Of a stretch of 64,000 bases of DNA, positions 47,986 to 56,710 are shown piece by piece. How positions within the stretch are numbered: the first letter of the stretch is position 1; each line of letters opens with the position of its first letter. The translations under genes were made by a program, and so were the position numbers. The DNA is from JAVJSD01 sp040219575 (GTDB lineage Bacteria > Planctomycetota > Planctomycetia > Pirellulales > Pirellulaceae). The notes beneath the pieces are model-generated. The model made no database searches. It was not told the origin of the DNA and was given only the letters and a program-made list of their open reading frames with translations. The stretch spans positions 62,001 through 126,000 of the forward strand of contig JAVJSD010000071.1 in NCBI GenBank assembly GCA_040219575.1, read 5' to 3'.

Positions 47986-49182
47986 ATGAAACTCGGAATT
48001 CTCTCGGCAAGCTTGAATTGCTACAGCACCCGTCGCCTCCGTCAGGCCGCCGTCGACCGGGGCCACAAGGTCAAGGTGCTCAATACGCTTAAGTTCGCGA
48101 TCGATGTTCGCGAGGGTGAACCCGAACTCTATTTTCGCTCCAAGGAGCTCAGCAGCTACGACGCGGTGCTGCCGCGGATCGGAGCGTCGATCACCTACTT
48201 CGGCACGGCGGTGGTGCGGCAGTTCGAGCAGATGGACGTATTCTGCGCCAACACTTCCGGCGGCATCGCCAACTCGCGCGACAAGCTCCGCAGCCTGCAG
48301 ATCCTCAGCCGCCACCACATCGGCATGCCGCAAACCACGTTCGTCCGCGACCGCACCGACGTGTTGCCCGCCATCCAGCGGATCGGCGGCGCGCCGGTGA
48401 TCATCAAACTGCTCGAGGGCACCCAGGGCGTGGGCGTGATTCTGGCCGAGTCGGTGAAAGTGGCCGAGGCGATCATCGAGACGCTGCACAGCACCCGCCA
48501 GAACGTGCTGGTGCAGAAATTCGTGGCCGAGAGCAAAGGCCGCGATATTCGCGCGCTGGTCGTCGGCGACCGCGTGGTGGCCGCCATGCGCCGCGTCGCC
48601 CAGGGACAGGAGTTCCGCAGCAACGTGCATCGCGGAGGCCGCACCGAGGCGGTTGATCTCGACGAGAGGTATCGCGAAACCGCCGTGCGGGCGGCGCAGA
48701 TCATGGGCCTCCGCGTGGCGGGCGTCGACATGCTGGAAGGCAACGAAGGCCCCCAGATCATGGAAGTCAATTCGTCGCCCGGCCTGGAGGGGATCGAGAC
48801 CTGCACGCAACTCGACATCGCCGGGGCGATCATCGACTACATCGCCGCCCAGGTCGACTTCCCGGAGATCGACATCCGCCAACGGCTCACGGTCAGCCGG
48901 GGCTACGGGGTGAGCGAGTTGTACGTGCCCGAGGGTTCGGAGTACGTCGGCCAGACGCTGGAAGGCTCCGGACTGCGGGCCAAGGACGTGAACGTGCTGA
49001 CGCTGTACCGCGGCACGAGCGTGATTCCCAATCCCAAGGCGTCCCGCGAACTTGAACCGGGCGACCGGCTGTTGTGTTTCGGCAAACTGGAGTCGATGCG
49101 CGACCTGATTCCCGAGCGCACCAAGAAGCGTCGCCGCCCGCGCGTCCAGGAACTTCCCGCGGACGCCGGCACGCAGGAGTGA
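47986..49182 (+). CDS. rimK: RimK-like ATP-grasp ligase fused to a TrkA-C (RCK_C) domain
   Basis: 398-residue protein. Residues 1-290 are RimK: MKLGILSASLNCYSTRRL, RIGASITYFGTAVVRQFE, PVIIKLLEGTQGVGVILAES, KGRDIRALVVGDRVVAAMRR, VDMLEGNEGPQIMEVNSSPGLEG. RimK adds glutamates to ribosomal protein S6 in E. coli. Residues about 305-380 resemble a TrkA-C domain (YVPEGSEYVGQTLEGSGL, ELEPGDRLLCFG), known for binding small ligands such as nucleotides. The E. coli enzyme is about 300 residues and lacks it. The start ATG at 47986 has CGGAG upstream. Confidence 0.93.
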   Translation: MKLGILSASLNCYSTRRLRQAAVDRGHKVKVLNTLKFAIDVREGEPELYFRSKELSSYDAVLPRIGASITYFGTAVVRQFEQMDVFCANTSGGIANSRDKLRSLQILSRHHIGMPQTTFVRDRTDVLPAIQRIGGAPVIIKLLEGTQGVGVILAESVKVAEAIIETLHSTRQNVLVQKFVAESKGRDIRALVVGDRVVAAMRRVAQGQEFRSNVHRGGRTEAVDLDERYRETAVRAAQIMGLRVAGVDMLEGNEGPQIMEVNSSPGLEGIETCTQLDIAGAIIDYIAAQVDFPEIDIRQRLTVSRGYGVSELYVPEGSEYVGQTLEGSGLRAKDVNVLTLYRGTSVIPNPKASRELEPGDRLLCFGKLESMRDLIPERTKKRRRPRVQELPADAGTQE

Positions 49183-49233
49183 ACCGGCGCACTCGCCCAG
49201 CGCTTGCCGCATAGGAAACCGATCTCACGCCCG

Positions 49234-50319
49234 ATGAACGACGCTCGTCCTCGCAACGCGATCGAAGAATGGCACGGGGATGCAATTCCACCGGGCGCCC
49301 ATCGCGACGTGAAGCTCGCCATCGGCGAAAGCTACAGCGGCATGACGGTCCGCATTCCGCTGCACATTCGCCGCGCGGCCGAGGACGGGCCGGTCGTGTT
49401 CATCACCGCCGCCCTGCACGGCGACGAGATCAACGGCACCGGGGCCGTCCGGCAATTGCTCCAGGACGACGCCTTCGAGCTCACGCGAGGCACCGTGCTG
49501 CTGGTGCCCGTCTTGAACCTGCTGGCGTTCGACCGCCATTCGCGATACCTGCCCGATCGCCGCGATCTGAATCGCTGCTTTCCCGGCAGCGCGCAGGGGA
49601 GCCTGGCGAACCGCATGGCCCGCAAGATCTTCGACGAGATTGTGGCCCGTTGCGACTACGGCATCGATTTGCACACGGCGGCCGTCCGCCGCACCAACTA
49701 CCCCACGGTCCGCGGCGATATGTCGAATCCCGGCGTCCGCCGGCTGGCCGAGGCCTTCGGCAGCGAGATCATCATCAACGCCAAGGGGCCGCCCAAGGCG
49801 CTGCGGCGCGAGGCCTGCAAGGCGGGCTGCCCCACGATCATCATGGAAGGGGGCGAGGTCTGGAAGGTCGAGCCGTTCATCGTCGAGGCGGCGGTCCGCG
49901 GCGTCAAAAACGTGCTCCATGAATTGGACATGCTCGACGGTCAACCGAACCGGCCCGACTACCAGATCGTGATCGAACGCACCAAGTGGATCCGCGCCGA
50001 TCGCGGCGGCTTCCTGCGATTCCACGTGCGGCCCGGGCAGGTCGTCAACAAGGGGCAACCGCTGGCCACCAACACGAATCTGCTGGGCCGCGAACACAAC
50101 ACGCTGGTCGCTCCGTTCTCTTGCGTCGTGCTGGGCATGACGACGCTCCCCGCCACGAGTCCCGGCGAGCCGATCTGCCATCTGGGAATGCTGCCCGAAG
50201 GTACGCGTCCCTCGGAAATGCGCCGTCTGCGCCGCGAGGAAGACGGCCTCGAAGGCCGAGTGGTCGAGTTCCTGGCCTCGAACGTGATGGTGGTCAAGCC
50301 GACCGAGGAGAAGCCGTAA
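49234..50319 (+). CDS. Succinylglutamate desuccinylase/aspartoacylase-family hydrolase
   Basis: 361-residue zinc hydrolase of the M14-like AstE/AspA group. Zinc ligands: His62 and Glu65 in ALHGDEINGTGA, and His147 in DYGIDLHTAAV; RRDLNRCFPG and IIMEGGEVWKVE complete the active site. The C-terminal region has the beta-barrel domain. It lies 51 bp after the RimK-like gene, and could reverse or process its product, but this is inference. Confidence 0.9.
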   Translation: MNDARPRNAIEEWHGDAIPPGAHRDVKLAIGESYSGMTVRIPLHIRRAAEDGPVVFITAALHGDEINGTGAVRQLLQDDAFELTRGTVLLVPVLNLLAFDRHSRYLPDRRDLNRCFPGSAQGSLANRMARKIFDEIVARCDYGIDLHTAAVRRTNYPTVRGDMSNPGVRRLAEAFGSEIIINAKGPPKALRREACKAGCPTIIMEGGEVWKVEPFIVEAAVRGVKNVLHELDMLDGQPNRPDYQIVIERTKWIRADRGGFLRFHVRPGQVVNKGQPLATNTNLLGREHNTLVAPFSCVVLGMTTLPATSPGEPICHLGMLPEGTRPSEMRRLRREEDGLEGRVVEFLASNVMVVKPTEEKP

Positions 50320-50353
50320 CGAACCACGTGCTGCGTTGTCGCCGAGAGTTGGG

Positions 50354-50420
50354 GTAGCAGAAGTCGTGAGACTTCTGAAGGTTCAATCTTGGCGATTACC
50401 CGAACTCTCACGACGACTGC
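50354..50420. repeat. REPIN-like pair, GTAGCAGAAGTCGTGAGAC variant
   Basis: Begins GTAGCAGAAGTCGTGAGACT at 50354; the inverse arm ACTCTCACGACGACTGC ends near 50420 and lacks a clean CTAC. Close to the copy at 35334-35406 over about 60 bp. It sits 35 bp after the hydrolase stop and about 100 bp from the rnpB 3' end. Confidence 0.7.
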
Positions 50421-50519
50421 GAGTTCGACTGCCAGTACACCGAGCGGCGCCCCAGCACGCGTCCGCCGCCCGATGCGGGGTTCCGGGCGGGCATTCCGGG
50501 CGGGCAAAAGCACGGTCGC

Positions 50520-50906
50520 GAAGCGGATCTGTAAGCCGGGTTCTGTGTCCCGCGAACAATCGCCGCGGGCGATGACCATTTCTCTAGGACGCCGGTTGCC
50601 CGACGCCTCCAGCAGCCTACCCGGGAGTGGGTGACGGGCCGGACCAGCCCGCGGCGCAGGTGCGCGCTTCTCCCTGCTTGGCCTTGCTCCGGGTGGGGTT
50701 TACCAAGCCAGCCGAGTCACCCCGGCTGCTGGTGCGCTCTTACCGCACCATTTCACCCTTACCGCGCGGCAAGCCGCGAGGCGGTATCTTTTCTGTGGCA
50801 CTATCCCTGATCTTGCGACCGGTCGGCGTTACCGACCACCCTGTCCTGTGGAGCCCGGACTTTCCTCTCGCCGCGCGAGGCGGCCAGCGGTCATCCGATC
50901 CGCTTC
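50520..50906 (-). ncRNA. rnpB: RNase P RNA, bacterial type A
   Basis: Catalytic RNA of RNase P, about 387 nt on the minus strand. The P1 stem is closed by GAAGCGGATC at the 5' end (50906-50897) and its complement at the 3' end (50520-50529). The hallmark segment GAGGAAAGTCCGGGCTCC follows, then ACAGGACAGGGTGG, GGTAAGGGTGAAATGGTGCG, GTAAACCCCACCC and the 3' ACAGAACCCGGCTTACAGAT. These match the conserved core of bacterial rnpB. Open frames across it are therefore spurious. It diverges from prs. Confidence 0.97.
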
Positions 50907-51423
50907 GAGACCGTACTTGCCCAGCTTAGGCGCTGCGCCCCCTTCTCGATAGACGCCGACGGCCGCCTGGGGGTTCGCGCCCGTACTTCGCTCGAGATCT
51001 GACCGCTCGGCGATATGCCCCGACCCGGTCATCAACCAGCGGTCGATCGGCCGCGGCAAGACCTCGTCTGATGAGTTTACCGCACACACGTCAACGCTCC
51101 CCAGACGGAAGCGGAACTCGCCTCGCCGCGCCAAAGCGTCGCCCGCATCCGCCCCTACGGCGACAGCGCGTGGTCCGAACGGATGGTCCGCCGCCTTGGC
51201 CTCGAAAGCACCTTCCGCCCCGGCGGCCGCCCGAGAAGAAGCACGCAACGTGAGTCGTCGGAAGGAGCGGAAGTCGATGACGTTCTTCTGCACGTCTGGC
51301 GTCATGCGGCCCCGAGTTGTTGGCCGGGGCGGGGGGGCGTAGAATGCACGTTGGTCGGCCACCCCGTTTCGCCCCGCGCACGCGTTTCGCCGCGGAATTC
51401 CCCTCCCGGCGCCCCTTTCGGTC
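50907..51423. other. 517-bp divergent region between rnpB and prs
   Basis: Must contain the promoters of rnpB and prs. Apart from the strong GC bias, no conserved element or gene was recognised. Confidence 0.5.
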
Positions 51424-52374
51424 ATGCGAGAGCTCAAGATTTTCAGCGGTCGGGCGAATCCGCGCCTCGCACGCGATATTTGCAAGTTCTTGAACCTCTC
51501 GCTGGGGTGGTGCCAGCTCGGCAACTTTCCCGACGGCGAGAACCATTGCAAGATCGAGGACGTCCGCGGTCGCGACGTGTTCCTCATTCAGCCCAGTTGC
51601 CCGCCGGTCAACGACAACCTGATGGAGTTGTTGATCATGATCGACACCTGCATGCGGGCCAGCGCCGCGCGGATCACCGCCGTGATGCCGTACTTCGGCT
51701 ACGCCCGGCAGGACCGCAAGGACGAGGGCCGCGTGCCGATCACCGCCAAGCTGGTGGCCAACATGATCACCCGGGCCGGGGCCGACCGCGTGCTGACGAT
51801 GGACCTGCACGCCGCCCAGATTCAAGGTTTCTTCGACGCCCCGGTCGATCACCTCTACGCCGCCGACGTGCTCAACAAGCACTTCCACCGGATGGAGATT
51901 CAGAGCGACGACCTGGTGATCGTCAGTCCCGATGAAGGCGGCATCAAACGGGCCGTGGGACACATGAAGCGCCTGGGCGGACGGCTGGCCATCGTCGACA
52001 AGCGTCGCGAGAACGCCTTGGAGACGCGCGCCGCCAACATCATCGGCGGCCCCGTCGAGGGAAAGATCGCGTTGATGTTCGACGATATGATCAGCACGGC
52101 CGGTTCGATCTCCAAAGCGGCCGAAGTGGTGCATGCGCACGGCGCCCGCGAGATTCACGTGGCCTGCACGCACGCCGTGTTGTGCGGCCCGGCGATCGAA
52201 CGCCTGGAGGCGGCGCCGGTGACCAGCATCGTGGTCACCGACAGCATCCCCCTGCGCAAGGACCAGATGCTCGACAAGATCAACGTGCTGTCGGTCGCGC
52301 CGCTGCTGGCCGAGGCGATCAAGCGTATTCACCACGACCAATCCGTCAGCGCCCTGTTCCGCGACGAAGGGTAA
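51424..52374 (+). CDS. prs: Ribose-phosphate pyrophosphokinase
   Basis: Makes PRPP from ribose 5-phosphate and ATP. 316 residues, the usual length. Motifs: MRELKIFSGRANPRLARDI, GRDVFLIQPSCPPVNDNLMELL, YFGYARQDRKDEGRVPITAKLVANM, VLTMDLHAAQIQGFFD, PDEGGIKRA, and the PRPP loop LMFDDMISTAGSI where most members have DDMIDTAGT. Here the loop Asp is Ser (DMIST). The start matches the family N-terminus. Confidence 0.97.
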   Translation: MRELKIFSGRANPRLARDICKFLNLSLGWCQLGNFPDGENHCKIEDVRGRDVFLIQPSCPPVNDNLMELLIMIDTCMRASAARITAVMPYFGYARQDRKDEGRVPITAKLVANMITRAGADRVLTMDLHAAQIQGFFDAPVDHLYAADVLNKHFHRMEIQSDDLVIVSPDEGGIKRAVGHMKRLGGRLAIVDKRRENALETRAANIIGGPVEGKIALMFDDMISTAGSISKAAEVVHAHGAREIHVACTHAVLCGPAIERLEAAPVTSIVVTDSIPLRKDQMLDKINVLSVAPLLAEAIKRIHHDQSVSALFRDEG

Positions 52375-52394
52375 CTCCGCCCGCTGACAACCAC

Positions 52395-52496
52395 GTAGCG
52401 GAAGTCGCCAGACTTCCGAACTCCAGACGGTCTTCGGAACTCTGGCGAGTTCCGCTACCGAGATATGTCTTTGGAACTCAGGCGAGTTCCGCTATC
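52395..52496. repeat. REP elements reaching the ribosome-binding region of the next gene
   Basis: Pair GTAGCGGAAGTCGCCAGACT (52395) and inverse arm ending CCGCTAC (52458), then an extra inverse unit GGAACTCAGGCGAGTTCCGCTA (22 bases, 52473-52494; only its first 20 are GGAACTCAGGCGAGTTCCGC) ending 5-6 bp from the ATG at 52502. The Shine-Dalgarno position of the downstream gene lies inside this repeat. Confidence 0.75.
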
Positions 52497-52501
52497 GAAA
52501 C

Positions 52502-53899
52502 ATGTTCGCCATGCTGCGGATCGCCAACGCCGCCGGGTTTTTGGGAGATCGGCTCGATGCGCCGCGGCGGCTCGTCGAGTCGGCCGAGGTCGATTACCTC
52601 ACGCTCGAGTACCTCGCCGAATTGACGCTCTCGATCCTCGCCCGGCAGCGTGAGAAGGACCCGCGGGCCGGCTACGCCGGCGATTTCCTCGACGTGCTGG
52701 CCAGTCTCCGCGGGGCGATGTCGGCCCAGCCGCGGCTGCGGATCGTCACCAACGCCGGCGGCATGAACCCCACGGCTTGCGTCGCGAAGGCGGCCGAGAT
52801 TCTGGCCGACGCGGGACTGGGCGAAACGCCCCTGGGCTGCGTCACCGGCGACGACCTGCTGCCGCGCCTCGACGCCCTGCGCGCCGACGGATGCGAGTTC
52901 ACCAACCTCGACAGCGGCGCGCCGCTGTCGTCGCTCGCCGCGCCGATCGTCAGCGCCAACGCCTACCTCGGCGCGGCGCCGATCGCCGCGGCGCTCGGCG
53001 AGGGGGCCAGAATCGTCGTCACCGGCCGCGTGGCCGACGCCTCGCTCACCGTCGGGCCCGCCGTGCATGCGTTCGGATGGAAGTGGGACGATCATGCCCA
53101 TCTGGCCGCCGCCAGCGTGGCCGGCCACCTCATCGAATGCGGCGCGCAGGCGACCGGCGGTTATTCGACCAACTGGGAAGGCGCACGTCTCGCAGACGTC
53201 GGCTACCCGATCGCCGAACTCGAAGCCGATGGCGGCTGTGTGATCACGAAGCCGGCCGGCAGCGGCGGACGCGTCGATCGCCAGAGCGTGGTGGAGCAAC
53301 TGGTCTACGAGATCGGCGATCCACGGCATTACCTCACGCCCGATGTCGACGTCGATTTCACCACCGTCGAAGTGGCGCAAGTCGGCGACGATCGCGTCGC
53401 CGTTTTCGGAGCGACCGGCCGCGCGGCGCCGGGTGAATACAAAGTCTCGCTCGCCTATCGCGACGGCTACCTGGCCAGCGGGCAGTTGCTCGTCTACGGC
53501 CGCGATTGTCTGGAGAAAGCCCGGGCCGTTGCGGAAATGATCTTCACTCGTGTCGCTCGCAACGGTCATCAGTTGGCCCGCACGAATGTCGAACTGCTGG
53601 GAGGCGGCGACGGCGTGCCTTCGACGCGGCAGGCTTGTCCCGAGAGTCCGCCCGAGGTGCTGCTCCGCGTGACGGCGCACGCCCCACGACGCGAAGCGGT
53701 GGAGGAATTCGCCCGGCAGATCGCCCCGCTCATCACCAGCGGTCCCGCCGGACTGGCGGGTTACGCCGCGGGCCGTCCCGTCGTCCGCCCCGTGTTCGCC
53801 TACTGGCCGACGACCGTGCCGCGTTCGCGGGTCGAAGCGCGGTGCGTTGTCCGCACCGCCGCCGAGTGGCTGGCGGCTCGCGATTCGTCTTCCTCGTAA
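52502..53899 (+). CDS. AtuA-family (DUF1446) protein
   Basis: 465-residue protein of the AtuA/DUF1446 family, linked to acyclic terpene and isoprenoid degradation in Pseudomonas. Segments: LRIANAAGFLGDRLDAP, DYLTLEYLAELTLSIL, LRIVTNAGGMNP, ITGRVADASLTVGP-like VVTGRVADASLTVGP, QATGGYSTNW and late ARTNVELLGGGDG. Biochemical role is not settled. No other atu genes are nearby. REP elements lie at both ends; the stop TAA is part of a repeat head. Confidence 0.88.
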   Translation: MFAMLRIANAAGFLGDRLDAPRRLVESAEVDYLTLEYLAELTLSILARQREKDPRAGYAGDFLDVLASLRGAMSAQPRLRIVTNAGGMNPTACVAKAAEILADAGLGETPLGCVTGDDLLPRLDALRADGCEFTNLDSGAPLSSLAAPIVSANAYLGAAPIAAALGEGARIVVTGRVADASLTVGPAVHAFGWKWDDHAHLAAASVAGHLIECGAQATGGYSTNWEGARLADVGYPIAELEADGGCVITKPAGSGGRVDRQSVVEQLVYEIGDPRHYLTPDVDVDFTTVEVAQVGDDRVAVFGATGRAAPGEYKVSLAYRDGYLASGQLLVYGRDCLEKARAVAEMIFTRVARNGHQLARTNVELLGGGDGVPSTRQACPESPPEVLLRVTAHAPRREAVEEFARQIAPLITSGPAGLAGYAAGRPVVRPVFAYWPTTVPRSRVEARCVVRTAAEWLAARDSSSS

Positions 53900-54018
53900 C
53901 GGAATTCGTGAGAGTTCCAAGAACCTCTTTGTAGCGGAAGTCGTGAGACTTCCGAGAATCGACAAACGATTGGTCGGAAGTCTAACGATTGGTCGGAAGT
54001 TTGGCGACTTCCGCTGCC
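53896..54018. repeat. REP cluster overlapping the AtuA stop codon
   Basis: GTAACGGAATTCGTGAGAGT begins at 53896 and contains the stop TAA. A standard unit GTAGCGGAAGTCGTGAGACT starts at 53931, followed by TCGGAAGTCTAACGATTGG (53975-53993) and an inverse arm AGTTTGGCGACTTCCGCTGC. At least four units in 123 bp, the most complex copy in the window. Confidence 0.75.
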
Positions 54019-54038
54019 ACGACGAGAACGCGGGTCGT

Positions 54039-55142
54039 TCAGCTGGAAGTGGAAGGAGCGAGACCGCCGGCGGGTCGAGCCGACGGATCGAGCACCAGCG
54101 GCGATCGGGCCGAACCTGTGTTGCTGGGTTGGACCGGCGTCTTGGCCGCTTCGGGCTGACGCGCATCGAGCGCCAGCACCCACTCCACAATCCGCCAGTC
54201 GAGCCAGCGACGGTCCGGATCGACGCCCGAAACGCCGATCCATCCCAGGTGCCCGCCATGTTCGGTCACGCGGAGCGTCACGCAGTCCGACATTTCGTAG
54301 TTGTCGAACATCTCGACCGGAATCACGGGGTCGTCGGCGGCGGTTACGATCAGCGTCCGCCGGCGAATGCGATGCAGGTAGCGAGCCGAACTGGCCTCGG
54401 TGTAGTACTCGGTCGCGCCAGCATAGCCGATCAGCGGCGCCGTGTATTGATCGTCGAACTCGAGGAGCCTGCGGGGCAACGACCGCAACGGCAAGTCGTG
54501 CAGGTCGGGCACGCTGCGACGCCGCTCGTGCACCAACGCGTGCAGGCTGCGAATGAACGACCAGTCGTACAGTCGATTCAGCCCCAGGCGGAGATGCCTC
54601 GCACAATGGATCAGGTCGATCGGCGGAGCGGCGGCGACCGCGCTGTCGAGCGCCGCCGGGCCGAGGTCTTCCAATTCCCCCAGCAGCTTGAGCACCAGGT
54701 TGGCGCCCAGCGAAAAGCCGACCAGTGTGATCGGTGAACCGGGGCAGAGACTGATCGCATGCTCCAGCGCCGCGGCCACGTCGGCCGTCAGGCCCGCGTG
54801 ACACGAACGTCGGGCGGTCGTCACACCCTCGCCGAATCCTCGTAGCGTCTTGCGAAACGTGCGCACGCCCACGTCGTTCAACTTGGCCGCTACGCGATTC
54901 ATGTAGCCTGAAGTCGAAGAGCCGCACAGCCCGTGAACCAGCAAGGCGACGCGATCGCCTTCTTTCCACGAGTTGGGACGGTCGTCGAAGCAGAGCAGAT
55001 GGTCGCCGTCGTCGAGCACCACTCGATGGCAGACGGGCTGCGTGGTGTAAGGCGACGGCAGATACGCCCCCAGCACGGTCTGCGCGTGCCCGTTCTTCAT
55101 CCACACAGGGGGCCGAAACGGCGGGAAACCGATAGCGCTCAT
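54039..55142 (-). CDS. YheT-type alpha/beta hydrolase
   Basis: 367-residue hydrolase of the YheT/ABHD1-3 group. N-terminal FPPFRPPVWMKNGHAQTVLGAYLP is diagnostic. The oxyanion region is LLVHGLCGSSTSGY and the nucleophile elbow is LVGFSLGANLVLKLLGE. Aspartate in VTAADDPVIPVE and histidine in EHGGHLGWIG complete the triad. Substrate probably a lipid ester. The C-terminal 30 residues are Pro/Ser-rich. The start at 55142 is preferred over upstream frames. Confidence 0.92.
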   Translation of the reverse strand: MSAIGFPPFRPPVWMKNGHAQTVLGAYLPSPYTTQPVCHRVVLDDGDHLLCFDDRPNSWKEGDRVALLVHGLCGSSTSGYMNRVAAKLNDVGVRTFRKTLRGFGEGVTTARRSCHAGLTADVAAALEHAISLCPGSPITLVGFSLGANLVLKLLGELEDLGPAALDSAVAAAPPIDLIHCARHLRLGLNRLYDWSFIRSLHALVHERRRSVPDLHDLPLRSLPRRLLEFDDQYTAPLIGYAGATEYYTEASSARYLHRIRRRTLIVTAADDPVIPVEMFDNYEMSDCVTLRVTEHGGHLGWIGVSGVDPDRRWLDWRIVEWVLALDARQPEAAKTPVQPSNTGSARSPLVLDPSARPAGGLAPSTSS

Positions 55143-55606
55143 GCTTTTCGAGCCGCTCCGCGGCGTGGTTGTGCGTCCTGGATGTCCGAACGGCGCCAAG
55201 GAAGGCCGGACCGCCCGCGTCCAACCCACCGGCTGCGATCTGCAATGAGAGGATAGGAGCGATTGTAAGCATTCGACGACCGCGCGTTCAACCGGCAAGA
55301 CGACTTGATCCCCATTCACCCGCGCGCGTCGTGGTTGTAACGGCGACACAAGATGGGGGCACTACGTACTTACGGGGCTCCGTGGCAGGGCGTCAAGTTT
55401 TCCCGATTGGAACAAACCTCCAGGCCTGCGTCGCCCACCGGCGCTTGCGGCCTCCACGTTTCAACCGCTTTGCGCTCGACGTGAATGCTGTGCGGTTTCG
55501 CGACCGGCGAGCCATGTTGCGGCGCCGCCCGCCGTAATTTGCCTGCGGTTACCGCACCCGTTATCATCGTCGGACTTCTCGAAGCAGTCCATTTCGGAGC
55601 CACACC
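55143..55606. other. 464-bp divergent intergenic region
   Basis: Between the hydrolase and a secreted protein gene. No gene, repeat or RNA was recognised. It should contain both promoters. Confidence 0.45.
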
Positions 55607-56185
55607 ATGAGCCGGATCGCACGCGCTTGCCTGATACTTACGTCGCTTTGCGCCCTTCGCGCCGCCGCCGCGGAAACAGACGACGACGCCAGGCAGATTC
55701 GCCAACTGATTCCCGCCGCCGCCGCCATGCGGAAGGCAGACATGGAGAAGCTGGCCACCTCGCCGAAAACTCCCAGCGAAACGGACATCGAGGACAAATC
55801 GCTCACACTGAAACTGTTTGGGATGAAGCTGAACAAGGACCGCACTGAGGAACAACTCGAAGAATACAAGACGCTTACCGAATCGCCTCGAGCGTCCGAT
55901 CTGGCGGCCGAGATTTTTCGTGCGCGGCGAATTGGAAGCGTGTTTATCACATTGAGCCCGGTTACCGCCATTCACGCGGAACGAATCACGGGCTTTACTT
56001 GCGAGGTTGACGGCGACACAGCTCGCGGCACGGTCAGCTACAAAGTGCCCGAACTGTATGAAGGCAAAGCCAACTACGTCGCGCTGCGCAAAGACGACAG
56101 CTGGCGTATCACCGAATTCCTCCTGCCCGCCCACAAGATCCACCTCATCCGCGGCGAGGATGGCAAGTGGACCGAGCAGAAGTAA
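55607..56185 (+). CDS. Secreted hypothetical protein, 192 aa
   Basis: Not recognised. Signal peptide MSRIARACLILTSLCALRAAAAE. The mature part has a charged helical region (about 25-115, with TPSETDIEDKSLTLKLFG) and a beta-rich end (ITGFTCEVDGDTARGTVSYKVPE, WRITEFLLP). Layout resembles small NTF2-like proteins used in stress or storage, but no motif fixes that. The start ATG at 55607 lacks a clear Shine-Dalgarno site. Confidence 0.8.
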   Translation: MSRIARACLILTSLCALRAAAAETDDDARQIRQLIPAAAAMRKADMEKLATSPKTPSETDIEDKSLTLKLFGMKLNKDRTEEQLEEYKTLTESPRASDLAAEIFRARRIGSVFITLSPVTAIHAERITGFTCEVDGDTARGTVSYKVPELYEGKANYVALRKDDSWRITEFLLPAHKIHLIRGEDGKWTEQK

Positions 56186-56230
56186 ATTCAAAGGGTCGAA
56201 AGAGGAATCTGAGTACCGGGAGTCCGCGCC

Positions 56231-56662
56231 ATGGCCAGGAAAGCGTCGAGCAAATCGGCGATGGTCGCCAAGTCCAAGCCCGACTCTCCTTCGCAGGAGA
56301 TCGACGCGACCATCGAGGAGCTTTCCGACTGGCGAGGCGCGATGCTCTCGCGGATTCGCCGCCTCATTCGGCAGGCCGATCCGGAGGTGGTCGAGGAGGT
56401 GAAATGGCGCAAGCCGTCGAACGCCATGCGCGGCGTGCCGGTGTGGTCGCACGACGGCATGCTCTGCACCGGCGAGACCTATAAGGACAAAGTGAAACTC
56501 ACCTTCGCCAAGGGCGCTGCGCTGGAGGATCCGGCCGGTCTGTTCAACGCCAGCCTCGCCGGCGCCACGCGGCGCGCCATCGACCTGCATGAAGGAGATA
56601 AACTCGACGAGCGTGCCTTCAAGTCCCTCATCCGCGCCGCCGTCGCCCTGAATGCGCCTTGA
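56231..56662 (+). CDS. DUF1801 domain protein
   Basis: 143-residue small cytoplasmic protein. Lys/Ala/Ser-rich N-terminus (MARKASSKSAMVAKSKPDSP) precedes the domain: RRLIRQADPEVVEEVKWRKPSNAMRGVPVWSHDGMLCTGE and KVKLTFAKGA, ending RAFKSLIRAAVALNAP. The fold is YdhG-like. Function unknown. A broken relative lies about 0.9 kb downstream at 57544. Confidence 0.88.
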   Translation: MARKASSKSAMVAKSKPDSPSQEIDATIEELSDWRGAMLSRIRRLIRQADPEVVEEVKWRKPSNAMRGVPVWSHDGMLCTGETYKDKVKLTFAKGAALEDPAGLFNASLAGATRRAIDLHEGDKLDERAFKSLIRAAVALNAP

Positions 56663-56710
56663 GCTCGAGTCCAACGATTTGCCGAGCCGAGCGAGCGATC
56701 ACAGTCGTCG

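Noticed and set aside
50336..51587. Several open frames over 50.5-50.9 kb
   Set aside because: The segment is RNase P RNA with conserved core motifs and P1 closing stem; the frames are by-products.
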